This document shows positions 1 through 5,582 of a stretch of DNA of 8,711 nucleotides, in pieces. Each line of letters opens with the position of its first letter. Position 1 is the stretch's first letter. The translations under genes were made by a program, and so were the position numbers. The notes below the pieces were generated by a model. The model was not told the origin of the DNA. It did not search any database and saw nothing but the letters and a program-made list of their open reading frames with translations. Origin of the DNA: Burkholderiaceae bacterium (lineage in GTDB: Bacteria > Pseudomonadota > Gammaproteobacteria > Burkholderiales > Burkholderiaceae); the NCBI GenBank assembly GCA_023253905.1, contig JALREG010000166.1:1-8711 (forward strand). The letters are read 5' to 3'.

Positions 1-161
1 GTGAACCCAGTCACCCGGTCGACCCCGTTGATCTTGATCGCAAGTTCGAGCAGCTGACCGCACCCATCTGGGGTGATGGACGTGCACGGCAGCTACGCGA
101 CGCACTTCACGCCATCGATCGTTGTCCGAATGTGGCTCATCTCGTTCCCTTCGATCCCTGA
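1..161 (+). CDS. MmgE/PrpD family protein, C-terminal fragment (5' end outside window)
   Basis: An open frame enters from the left edge (first full codon at 3) and ends at TGA 159-161, giving 52 residues. They resemble the C-terminal tail of MmgE/PrpD-family proteins: a His-Pro and Asp-rich turn (HPVDPVDL), then a KFEQLTAPIWG segment, an Arg-rich helix and a final hydrophobic stretch (NVAHL). In that family the tail reads roughly 'hp-P-s-eel--KF--la-p-lg---a--l---l--le---v--l'. The family includes 2-methylcitrate dehydratase and relatives that act on small carboxylic acids. The next gene, a Bug receptor, starts 27 bases downstream on the same strand with no visible terminator between them, so the two are probably co-transcribed. 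The assignment rests only on this short tail, and the catalytic part lies outside the window. Confidence 0.6.
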   Translation, partial: EPSHPVDPVDLDRKFEQLTAPIWGDGRARQLRDALHAIDRCPNVAHLVPFDP

Positions 162-188
162 TCGTCCGTTTGTATTCAGGAGTACCTC

Positions 189-1193
189 ATGCGCTCACCG
201 CCCGCTTCACCCCGCCTTCACACACGCCGTCATCTGCTCGCTGCGGGGGTTTTCACAGCGATCGCGGTCAGCCCCACGGGGCACGCGCAACCCGCAAATT
301 GGCCCTCGCAACCCATCCGGTTGATCGTTTCCCAATCTGCCGGCGGTAGCATCGATATCGCTGCCCGACTGCTCGCTCAACGCCTGGCGGAGCCCCTGGG
401 CGTCAATGTTCTGGTCGATAACCGCCCCGGCGCCAACGGACTCATCGCGGGCGAAGCCGGCGCACGCGCAAGCGACGGCCATACCTTCCTCATGACCTCA
501 CCCAGCACGCTCGCCATCAATCAGCACGTCTACCGGAAGCTGCCCTACGACGTACAGCGAGATTTCGCGCCAGTCACGCAGACCACTTCAATCGCTTTCA
601 TGCTCGCGGTCAATGTGGCAAGCCCGTTCAGAAGCACCGAGGATCTCATTGCGGCCGCTCGCGCTCGCCCGGATGCAGTCCGTTATGCCTCGGCGGGCAT
701 CGGCAACCAGAGCCATCTCGCGGCCGAACTCCTCGCTGGCGCGGCGGGCGTGAAAATGCTTCATGTGCCTTACAAGGGCGAGGCCCCGGCGATCACCGAT
801 CTGGTGGGCGGGCAGGTTGATTTTATGTTTGGAACCATGCCTGCCCTGCTCGCACAGGTCCGGGCTGGCAAGCTCCGGGCGCTTGCGGTCGCGCAGCCTG
901 CACGCGCATCGGCCGCACCAGAAGTTCCCACTGCAGTTGAGCAGGGCCTGCGCAATGTCGAGGTCACCGGGTGGACTGGCATCGTTGCCCCCGTGGCCAC
1001 CTCGCCCGGAGCAATCACGCGCCTTCACGCCGAAGTCACGCGAATCCTGCAAATCGCCGAGGTGCGCGACACGCTGGCCCGCGCGGGCGCCGAACCGGTG
1101 GGAAGCAGCCCCGAGCAGTTTGGCGCTTTCATTCGCGCTGAGACCATCAAATGGGGGGATGCTGTGCGCCGAGCCGGCATCGTTCCAGAGTGA
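189..1193 (+). CDS. Bug/TctC-family tripartite tricarboxylate transporter periplasmic receptor
   Basis: This 334-residue protein has the usual length for Bug receptors. These are periplasmic binding proteins that capture small carboxylates or related molecules, sometimes for a TctAB permease. The ATG is preceded by AGGAG at 178-182 with a 6-base spacer, which supports this start. A signal peptide runs to about residue 33, with a twin-arginine-like start (TRRHLL, residues 12-17), a hydrophobic core and a GHA-Q cleavage site. Family landmarks follow in order: QPIRLIVSQSAGGSIDIAAR (41-60, with the conserved GG-x-x-D), VDNRPGANG (77-85), DGHTFL (96-101), LPYDVQRDF (118-126), YASAGIGNQSHLAAELL (167-182), HVPYKGEAPAITDLVGGQVD (192-211) and a C-terminal AEVTRIL helix. 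The putative PrpD-like gene is upstream and an unknown small gene overlaps the stop codon. No TctA or TctB is present here, so it is an orphan receptor. The family call is secure; the ligand is unknown. Confidence 0.95.
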   Translation: MRSPPASPRLHTRRHLLAAGVFTAIAVSPTGHAQPANWPSQPIRLIVSQSAGGSIDIAARLLAQRLAEPLGVNVLVDNRPGANGLIAGEAGARASDGHTFLMTSPSTLAINQHVYRKLPYDVQRDFAPVTQTTSIAFMLAVNVASPFRSTEDLIAAARARPDAVRYASAGIGNQSHLAAELLAGAAGVKMLHVPYKGEAPAITDLVGGQVDFMFGTMPALLAQVRAGKLRALAVAQPARASAAPEVPTAVEQGLRNVEVTGWTGIVAPVATSPGAITRLHAEVTRILQIAEVRDTLARAGAEPVGSSPEQFGAFIRAETIKWGDAVRRAGIVPE

Positions 1194-1687
1194 GTTCGGG
1201 CACGCTCACGGTTGACGGTCGGACGCTGTCAACCGTTGAAATCGCACAGCGCCAGGCCGCGGCTGAACGCTTCATCGAGCATAGCGGTAGCGGCACGGCG
1301 GTGCGAGCGCTTGGCGAACTGCGACGCAGTCCCGACAACTGGCTCGCGCGTCTGAGGGCGCTGGCCGCAAGCGATACCACGCTCAAGGTGGCGCTGGGCG
1401 TTTTTATGGGCGTGATTGCAGCGGAAGCTGCGCTTGGCGTGCTGAGAAGTGGCGCGATCAACTCGCTACTCGCAGAGATCGATCACGCGCTTGCCGCGTC
1501 GCTGAATCCCTCCATGCCAGCCGACGTGGTGTCCGTTGCACCCGCAGCCGACCAGGGTCTCGTCAGCTTTCACGAAGCGCCGATTGTCAGCAGCCCCGAC
1601 GCGACACCCGACGGGACACCCGGCGCGACGCTTGATGACGACCCCGATTTCGATCTGGGCGCGGTCATCGATGACCTCCTCAGCTGA
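1190..1687 (+). CDS. Hypothetical protein with one predicted membrane segment and an acidic C-terminus
   Basis: The frame shows strong coding character, with mostly G/C third positions across its length. I choose GTG at 1190, which overlaps the TGA of the Bug gene in a GTGA arrangement typical of translational coupling and gives 165 residues. An in-frame ATG at 1151 would add 13 residues but overlap the Bug gene by 43 bases; neither start has a strong Shine-Dalgarno site. Residues 1-60 are polar and helix-prone, with an Arg/Ala-rich part. Residues about 64-86 (LKVALGVFMGVIAAEAALGV) form one hydrophobic segment. The rest is a flexible Asp/Pro/Thr-rich tail with a short degenerate DATPDGTPGAT repeat (137-147), ending in an acidic stretch (DDDPDFDLG) and DDLLS. 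No signal peptide is apparent. I do not recognise the family and assign no function. Co-expression with the receptor gene is inferred from the overlap. Confidence 0.7.
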   Translation: MSSGTLTVDGRTLSTVEIAQRQAAAERFIEHSGSGTAVRALGELRRSPDNWLARLRALAASDTTLKVALGVFMGVIAAEAALGVLRSGAINSLLAEIDHALAASLNPSMPADVVSVAPAADQGLVSFHEAPIVSSPDATPDGTPGATLDDDPDFDLGAVIDDLLS

Positions 1688-1713
1688 CCGCGGGCTGCGC
1701 TGACCGGGGCGGA

Positions 1714-2403
1714 TCAGGCGTGGTCCATCCCATGCCGGCGTTGCAGTTCAGTGTGTTCTGGGTGGGCGAGGAAACCCAGCAGTTCAGCAGCGTCGTCGGC
1801 ACGCGTGGAGTGCGCGCCGACGGCCCCGCTGAACACCGTGGTGATCTGCACGGGCGGAGGCACCAGTCCCAACACATCAATCCCTTTGAGCGAAGTCAGC
1901 TCGCTCAGTTGTTGAAACCCGAGGTCAACCTGCCCCTCGGCAATCAGCTTGCCGACCGGCACGCCGGGCGGCGCCTGAACGATGCGATTGGCGATCTGCG
2001 GCATGACGCCCCAGTGCTCGAACACCTTGAGGAGATGCTGTCCACTCGGGCCGGTCGAGTAACCCACCGACTTCGCTGACAGCACGGCACTCCGAAGTGC
2101 AGACTCCGAATCGATGGCCGGGCGTGGCGCGCCTTCACGAACCGCAGCTGCAATTTCGGAGCGCACAAGTGGTACGGCCGTCGCGCGAACCAGATGACCC
2201 GCTTCGGCCAGGCGCGAGATCACGTTGTCGGCAAGCACGACCACATCAAACGCTTCGCCGGCCTCCACGCGCTTGGCCGCATCAACGCCACCTACCGCTT
2301 CGAGGTCAACCGCGACGCCACGCCGCAGGCGATAGAGCCCGGCCTGCTCCGCAAGCAAAAGCCGAGTGGCCATGGATGAAATGATGGTGAGCGCGCGGGT
2401 CAT
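1714..2403 (-). CDS. ModA-like type 2 periplasmic-binding-fold protein lacking a signal peptide
   Basis: This 229-residue protein resembles molybdate/tungstate ABC-transporter binding proteins (ModA-like). It starts with a beta-strand and S-S-M-A-T-R (LTIISSMATR, 5-14) where ModA has its anion-binding Ser motif. VGGVDAAKRVEAGEAFDVVVLADN (37-60) and a YSTGPSG-x-HLLKVFEHWG segment (115-132) follow. The latter part has PPGVPVGKLIAEGQVDLGFQQLSEL (145-169) and a VQITTVFSGAV strand (185-195). The start is ATG at 2403-2401, with GAAAGG 6 bases upstream. Going upstream in frame, a TAG is met at 2469-2467 with no ATG, GTG or TTG in between, so no signal peptide can be encoded. No ModB or ModC is nearby. 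Similar signal-less proteins are common in Burkholderiales. A cytoplasmic binding or sensing role is possible, but the ligand is unknown. It converges with the preceding gene across 26 bases. Confidence 0.85.
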   Translation of the reverse strand: MTRALTIISSMATRLLLAEQAGLYRLRRGVAVDLEAVGGVDAAKRVEAGEAFDVVVLADNVISRLAEAGHLVRATAVPLVRSEIAAAVREGAPRPAIDSESALRSAVLSAKSVGYSTGPSGQHLLKVFEHWGVMPQIANRIVQAPPGVPVGKLIAEGQVDLGFQQLSELTSLKGIDVLGLVPPPVQITTVFSGAVGAHSTRADDAAELLGFLAHPEHTELQRRHGMDHA

Positions 2404-2467
2404 GACGGGCCTTTCAAAATCCGAATATGACGCGACTTTACCAGCGCGGATGGCACCGCTGCGGCCC

Positions 2468-2473
2468 TACAAT
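2468..2473 (+). promoter_or_regulatory. Candidate -10 element (TACAAT) for the CaiB/BaiF-family gene
   Basis: TACAAT lies 28 bases before the ATG at 2502 in the 98-base divergent gap (2404-2501). It matches the form CTACAATcg often seen at betaproteobacterial promoters. No convincing -35 hexamer sits 16-18 bases upstream, so it is either weak, activator-dependent or chance. Transcription from it would give a leader of roughly 20 bases. The divergent minus-strand gene must start in the same gap, but I see no comparable hexamer pair for it. Confidence 0.35.
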
Positions 2474-2501
2474 CGAGCTTCCGATTCTTTGGGGTTGCCT
2501 C

Positions 2502-3617
2502 ATGAAACTCGCCGGACTGCGTGTCATCGACTTGTCGAATTTTCTCCCTGGCCCTTACCTCACGCTGGCTCTCGCCGATCATGGCGCCGACGTCATCAAG
2601 ATCGAAATGCCGGGCGAAGGCGATCCCGCCCGGCATATCGGGCTGCGCGATGGCGAACACACCGTGATGTTCAGAAACATCAATCGCGGAAAGAAAAGCA
2701 TTGCGCTCGATCTCAAGAATCCGGCCGACCGCGATGCGCTGCTCGCGCTCTGCGATACCGCCGATGTCTTCATCGAGACCTTCAGGCCTGGGGTGGTTGA
2801 TCGGCTGGGTCTTGATTACGCCACGATCGCCGCACGGAATCCCCGCATCGTTTACTGTTCCATCTCTGCATTTGGACAAACCGGCAGATGGCGCGACCGC
2901 CCAGCGCATGACCTTGCAACCGAAGCCATGGCGGGCGCCTCCAGCATCACCACCGGCGAAGACGGTAAGCCCGCTATTCCGGGCGTCGCGATTGCCGATA
3001 TTGTGGGCGGCCTGCACGGGCTGGCTGGTGTGCTGATGGCGCTCTACCGTCGAACAGTCAGCGGCCAGGGCGACTATGTCGACATCTCCATGCTCGACTC
3101 GGTCGTTTCGGCCTGCGTCAACGTCGTGGGCCCCACATTCGCCGAAGGTCGTCAGCCTGTGAACCAGCATGAGCGCACCACCGGGGGATCGGCGTTTTAT
3201 CGCTTCTACGAATGTGGCGACGGCCGTCGGCTCACGCTGGCAGGTCAGGAGCCCAAGTTTGTTCGTGCGCTCCTGGGCTATCTGAAGCGCGACGACCTGG
3301 TCCCCCTCGTCTTGAAAGGTCCGGGCCCCCATCAGCAACCGGTCATGGCGTTTTTGTCCGAGGCGTTTCGCGAGCGCACCCTTGCCGACTGGGAGCCCAT
3401 TCTGGATTCGCTGGATATTTGCTGGGGACCGGTACGTACCCTTCCCGAGGCCTTCGCAGACCCGAACCTCGTGGAGCGCCGCATGCTGCTTCACGACCCG
3501 GCGGGACGTCCCCATATCGGCTCGCCGATCCACTTCAGGAACGAGCCTGCCCAGATCGGCTTCGACGTCCCCGCGCTATCCCAGCACAAGGATGCGTTGC
3601 TTGGCCGGGGACGCTGA
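2502..3617 (+). CDS. CaiB/BaiF (family III) CoA-transferase family protein, alpha-methylacyl-CoA racemase-like
   Basis: The protein is 371 residues from ATG 2502. An in-frame ATG at 2427 would add 25 residues that do not fit the family, whose N-terminus is typically 'L-G-l-V-i-dls---PGP'; here that is LAGLRVIDLSNFLPGPY (3-19). A GGGG run at 2491-2494 is the only ribosome-site candidate. Family features are LADHGADVIKIE (24-35), NRGKKSIALDLK (61-72), ETFRPGVVDRLGLDY (92-106) and ISAFGQTG (121-128). Asp166 in GVAIADIVGG is the expected catalytic aspartate. His136 (RPAHDLA) and Glu250 (GQEPKF) also occupy the positions of the His and Glu that alpha-methylacyl-CoA racemases use with that Asp. Members either move CoA between carboxylates or epimerise 2-methylacyl-CoAs in the cytoplasm; the triad favours a racemase-like member but does not prove it. 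It is flanked by divergent and convergent genes, so it is probably transcribed alone. Confidence 0.92.
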   Translation: MKLAGLRVIDLSNFLPGPYLTLALADHGADVIKIEMPGEGDPARHIGLRDGEHTVMFRNINRGKKSIALDLKNPADRDALLALCDTADVFIETFRPGVVDRLGLDYATIAARNPRIVYCSISAFGQTGRWRDRPAHDLATEAMAGASSITTGEDGKPAIPGVAIADIVGGLHGLAGVLMALYRRTVSGQGDYVDISMLDSVVSACVNVVGPTFAEGRQPVNQHERTTGGSAFYRFYECGDGRRLTLAGQEPKFVRALLGYLKRDDLVPLVLKGPGPHQQPVMAFLSEAFRERTLADWEPILDSLDICWGPVRTLPEAFADPNLVERRMLLHDPAGRPHIGSPIHFRNEPAQIGFDVPALSQHKDALLGRGR

Positions 3618-3650
3618 TCGCCGCGCCACGAAACCCAACGAACGCAGCCG

Positions 3651-4424
3651 TCAGCGTCCGCTCCAGCGCGGCGGACGCTTTTCGCGAAACGCGAGTTGCC
3701 CCTCGGCTGCGTCCTCAGTGGCTGATAGCAAGCCGATCTGCCCCTCCATGAAACGGAGGGCCTCCTCGAACGACATCGATTCAATCGCGTAGCTCGCGTA
3801 TTTTCCGCGCCGGATCGCAGTCGGTGATCGCGCAGCGAGCCGGGACACCAGGTCGTTCACCGCCGCGTCCAGCTCCGCTCGGGGCACAACGCGGTTCACC
3901 AGCCCCAGTTCGCGCGCGGTATGAGCGTCCACCGGGTCACCGGTGAGGCAGAGCTCAAGCAGATGACGCCTTGGTACCAGGTGCTGAAGCACGGACATGA
4001 CCTGCATCGGATAAACACCGACCTTTACCTCAGGCAGACCAAACAAGGCGTGGTCGGCTGCAACCGCCAGGTCGCACATGGCGAGCAGTCCCATGCCGCC
4101 CGCCATGCAGGTGCCGTTGATCCGCCCTACGATGGGAACGTTGCAGTCACGCGCGAGCCGATACATTTCGGGCATGGGGAATCGCGGCTCGGCGTAATCA
4201 AACTTGAATGATTTGCCGGTAGCCAGATCAGCGCCTGCGCAGAACGCCTGCTCCCCCACCGCAGTGAGCACGATGACGCGAAGCGACGGGTCTTTGCGCG
4301 AGCCACGAAACGCATCGCTCAAGCCTTCCACCACTTCCGGGCTGATCGCGTTTCGCCGCTCGGGCCGGTTGATCGTGATGGTCATGACGTCGCCGTCGCG
4401 ACGAATCAGCAAGTCTTCGGACAT
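3651..4424 (-). CDS. Enoyl-CoA hydratase/isomerase (crotonase) family protein
   Basis: This 257-residue protein has the usual crotonase length. The ATG at 4424-4422 is preceded by GAGG (4435-4432) with a 7-base spacer. The N-terminus has the typical ITINRPERRNAIS (16-28). The two oxyanion-hole regions are AFCAGADL (60-67) and INGTCMAGGMGL (102-113). LPEVKVGVYP (130-139) carries Glu132, matching the second catalytic glutamate of rat mitochondrial enoyl-CoA hydratase (Glu164). The first (Glu144, in GGGCEL) is replaced here by Gly112 in AGGMGL. TGDPVDAHTARELGLVN (161-177) and a C-terminal FREKRPPRW tail are also typical. With one of the two hydratase glutamates missing, it may be an isomerase, another crotonase activity, or a hydratase with changed chemistry. 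It converges with the CaiB/BaiF-family gene and diverges from the second Bug gene. Related roles in acyl-CoA breakdown are inferred from proximity only. Confidence 0.93.
   Translation of the reverse strand: MSEDLLIRRDGDVMTITINRPERRNAISPEVVEGLSDAFRGSRKDPSLRVIVLTAVGEQAFCAGADLATGKSFKFDYAEPRFPMPEMYRLARDCNVPIVGRINGTCMAGGMGLLAMCDLAVAADHALFGLPEVKVGVYPMQVMSVLQHLVPRRHLLELCLTGDPVDAHTARELGLVNRVVPRAELDAAVNDLVSRLAARSPTAIRRGKYASYAIESMSFEEALRFMEGQIGLLSATEDAAEGQLAFREKRPPRWSGR
3653..3682 (+). terminator. Hairpin plus T-run: candidate intrinsic terminator of the CaiB/BaiF-family transcript
   Basis: AGCGTCCGC (3653-3661) and GCGGACGCT (3671-3679) form a perfect 9-bp stem around a 9-base loop. The plus strand reads TTTT at 3679-3682, the pattern of a rho-independent terminator for plus-strand transcription. 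It starts 36 bases after the CaiB/BaiF-family stop codon. It lies inside the last codons of the convergent crotonase gene, starting at its stop codon. On the minus strand the hairpin is followed by no T-run, so it should act mainly on the plus-strand transcript. Confidence 0.6.
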
Positions 4425-4447
4425 CCTGCCCCCTCATTGATTTCCCG

Positions 4448-4453
4448 AGTATA
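4448..4453 (-). promoter_or_regulatory. Possible -10 element (TATACT) for the crotonase gene
   Basis: TATACT on the minus strand lies 23 bases before the crotonase ATG. It matches the sigma-70 -10 consensus in five of six bases. No good -35 hexamer is seen at the usual distance, so this is a weak candidate based on one hexamer and position. Confidence 0.22.
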
Positions 4454-4465
4454 CGCACGCCCATG

Positions 4466-4494
4466 TCGGCAGGGCGCGCGCGCTCCGGTAAGAT
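4466..4494 (+). promoter_or_regulatory. Candidate sigma-70 promoter for the second Bug receptor gene
   Basis: A -35-like TCGGCA (4466-4471, four of six to TTGACA) is followed after 17 bases by TAAGAT (4489-4494) as the -10. The ATG is at 4522, so the leader would be about 20 bases and would include the AAGGAG at 4509-4514. The spacer contains a GC-alternating run. Position and spacing are good, but the hexamers are only moderately close to consensus. Confidence 0.4.
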
Positions 4495-4521
4495 CGAACC
4501 ATAAATAAAAGGAGACGATTC

Positions 4522-5508
4522 ATGCCCCGTTCCCGCTCAGCCAATACGCGCCGCAGCGCGGTTCTGGCCCTCGCCGGTCTTGGTTCACTGTCGCTCGCCC
4601 CCACGGTGAGTGCTCAATCCGAGAAAGTTACCCGATTCATTCTCCCCAACGCCACAGGTTCGGGCGTTGACACCATCACCCGCTCAGCCTCAGCCGCCTT
4701 GGGTCGCGCGCTTGGCTCGTCGGTGGTGGTTGAGAATCAGCCGGGCGCCGGTGGCATTGTTGGACTTCAGGCGCTCTCGCGCACGGCGCCTGACGGGTAT
4801 GCGCTAAGCGTGGTGTCCAATAATGTCGTGATCTTCCCCAGCGTCTACGCCAAGCTGCCGTTTGATGTGCTCGCCGACTTCGTGCCCATCACCGTCATTG
4901 GGTATACCCCGATCGTGGTGGTCGCGAGCAACAAGGTGCCAGCGAACGGCTCGCGGCAATTTATCGAATGGCTGAAGTCGCGAAACGGCGAGGCCACCGT
5001 CGCCTCTGCCGGAGCCGGCACCATCATTCATCTGGCCAATGAAATGTTTCTGAATGAATCGGGCACCCGCGCTCGCGCGGTGCACTATAAAGGCGTGGGT
5101 CCGATGCTCACCGATCTGCTGGGCGGGCACATCGATTTCTGCACCGCAGCCTTGCCGAGTGTTCAGGGCCACCTCCGGAATGGGCTCATCAAAGCGGTGG
5201 GAATCGGTACCGAACAGCGGGTGGAAGCCGCCCCGGATATCCCCACCTTCGCCGAGCAGGGCCTGCCTTCTTACATCGTCGAAGCATGGTTTGGCGTGCT
5301 GGGGCCCAAAGGCATGAGCGAGGCTGACGTGAACCGGGTGCACAAGGCATTTGTCACTGCGTTCTCCGAGCCCGAGGTGAAAGCCGCAATGGCCAAGGGG
5401 GGCAATGTGATCAACGTTCGTACCCCTGAATTCGCCCGGCAGTATTTCGCGAGCGAAACCCGCAAATACGCTGATCTGGTGAAGCGCGCGGGCATCGAGA
5501 AGCAATAA
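4522..5508 (+). CDS. Bug/TctC-family tripartite tricarboxylate transporter periplasmic receptor (second copy)
   Basis: This 328-residue secreted receptor has AAGGAG at 4509-4514, 7 bases before the ATG. The signal peptide has TRR at 9-11, a hydrophobic core (13-27) and a VSA-Q cleavage site after residue 31. Bug landmarks are NATGSGVDTITR (43-54, with the conserved Asp50), VENQPGAGGIVG (70-81), APDGYAL (89-95), YAKLPFDVLADFVPI (109-123), ASAGAGTIIHLANEMF (161-176), VHYKGVGPMLTDLLGGHIDF (187-206) and DIPTFAEQGLP (239-249). It differs from the 189-1193 receptor at many positions outside these motifs, so it is a paralogue rather than a recent duplicate. No TctAB genes are in the window. The next gene, a TRAP-type TAXI receptor, follows after 74 bases on the same strand. 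I see no T-run terminator in that gap, so read-through is possible. The ligand is unknown; small carboxylates are usual for the family. Confidence 0.95.
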   Translation: MPRSRSANTRRSAVLALAGLGSLSLAPTVSAQSEKVTRFILPNATGSGVDTITRSASAALGRALGSSVVVENQPGAGGIVGLQALSRTAPDGYALSVVSNNVVIFPSVYAKLPFDVLADFVPITVIGYTPIVVVASNKVPANGSRQFIEWLKSRNGEATVASAGAGTIIHLANEMFLNESGTRARAVHYKGVGPMLTDLLGGHIDFCTAALPSVQGHLRNGLIKAVGIGTEQRVEAAPDIPTFAEQGLPSYIVEAWFGVLGPKGMSEADVNRVHKAFVTAFSEPEVKAAMAKGGNVINVRTPEFARQYFASETRKYADLVKRAGIEKQ

Positions 5509-5582
5509 AAAACTTCAACCGCAGCCACCGGCTGGCCTCTGGCATACTCAACTCATACGGCCCAACAAACAAGGAGACACCC

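Noticed and set aside
588..1052. A 154-residue minus-strand open frame within the first Bug gene.
   Set aside because: The plus strand encodes a clear Bug receptor across the whole span. The antisense translation has unusual composition and no recognisable motif.
1683..1706. Direct repeat of GCTGACCG at 1683-1690 and 1699-1706 in the convergent junction, considered as a regulatory site or terminator.
   Set aside because: Two 8-base copies in GC-rich DNA are expected by chance. They form no stem and have no T-run nearby.
1720..2079. A 119-residue plus-strand open frame opposite the ModA-like gene.
   Set aside because: The minus-strand protein has family motifs throughout this span; the plus-strand translation has none.
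2400..3533. A 377-residue open frame on the minus strand, antisense to the CaiB/BaiF-family gene.
   Set aside because: Its codons lie exactly opposite those of the real gene, a register that is often open in GC-rich genes. The translation shows no recognisable domain and the opposite strand encodes a complete, well-conserved enzyme.
4472..4485. Alternating GC run in the divergent gap, considered as a regulatory or Z-DNA-like element.
   Set aside because: It is only about 10 bases long and falls in the spacer of a plausible promoter. Such runs are common at this base composition.
4804..5505. A 233-residue minus-strand open frame antisense to the second Bug gene.
   Set aside because: It has the same codon-opposed register as the Bug gene, a His/Gly/Asp-rich composition and no domain. 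It is a shadow of the Bug receptor.
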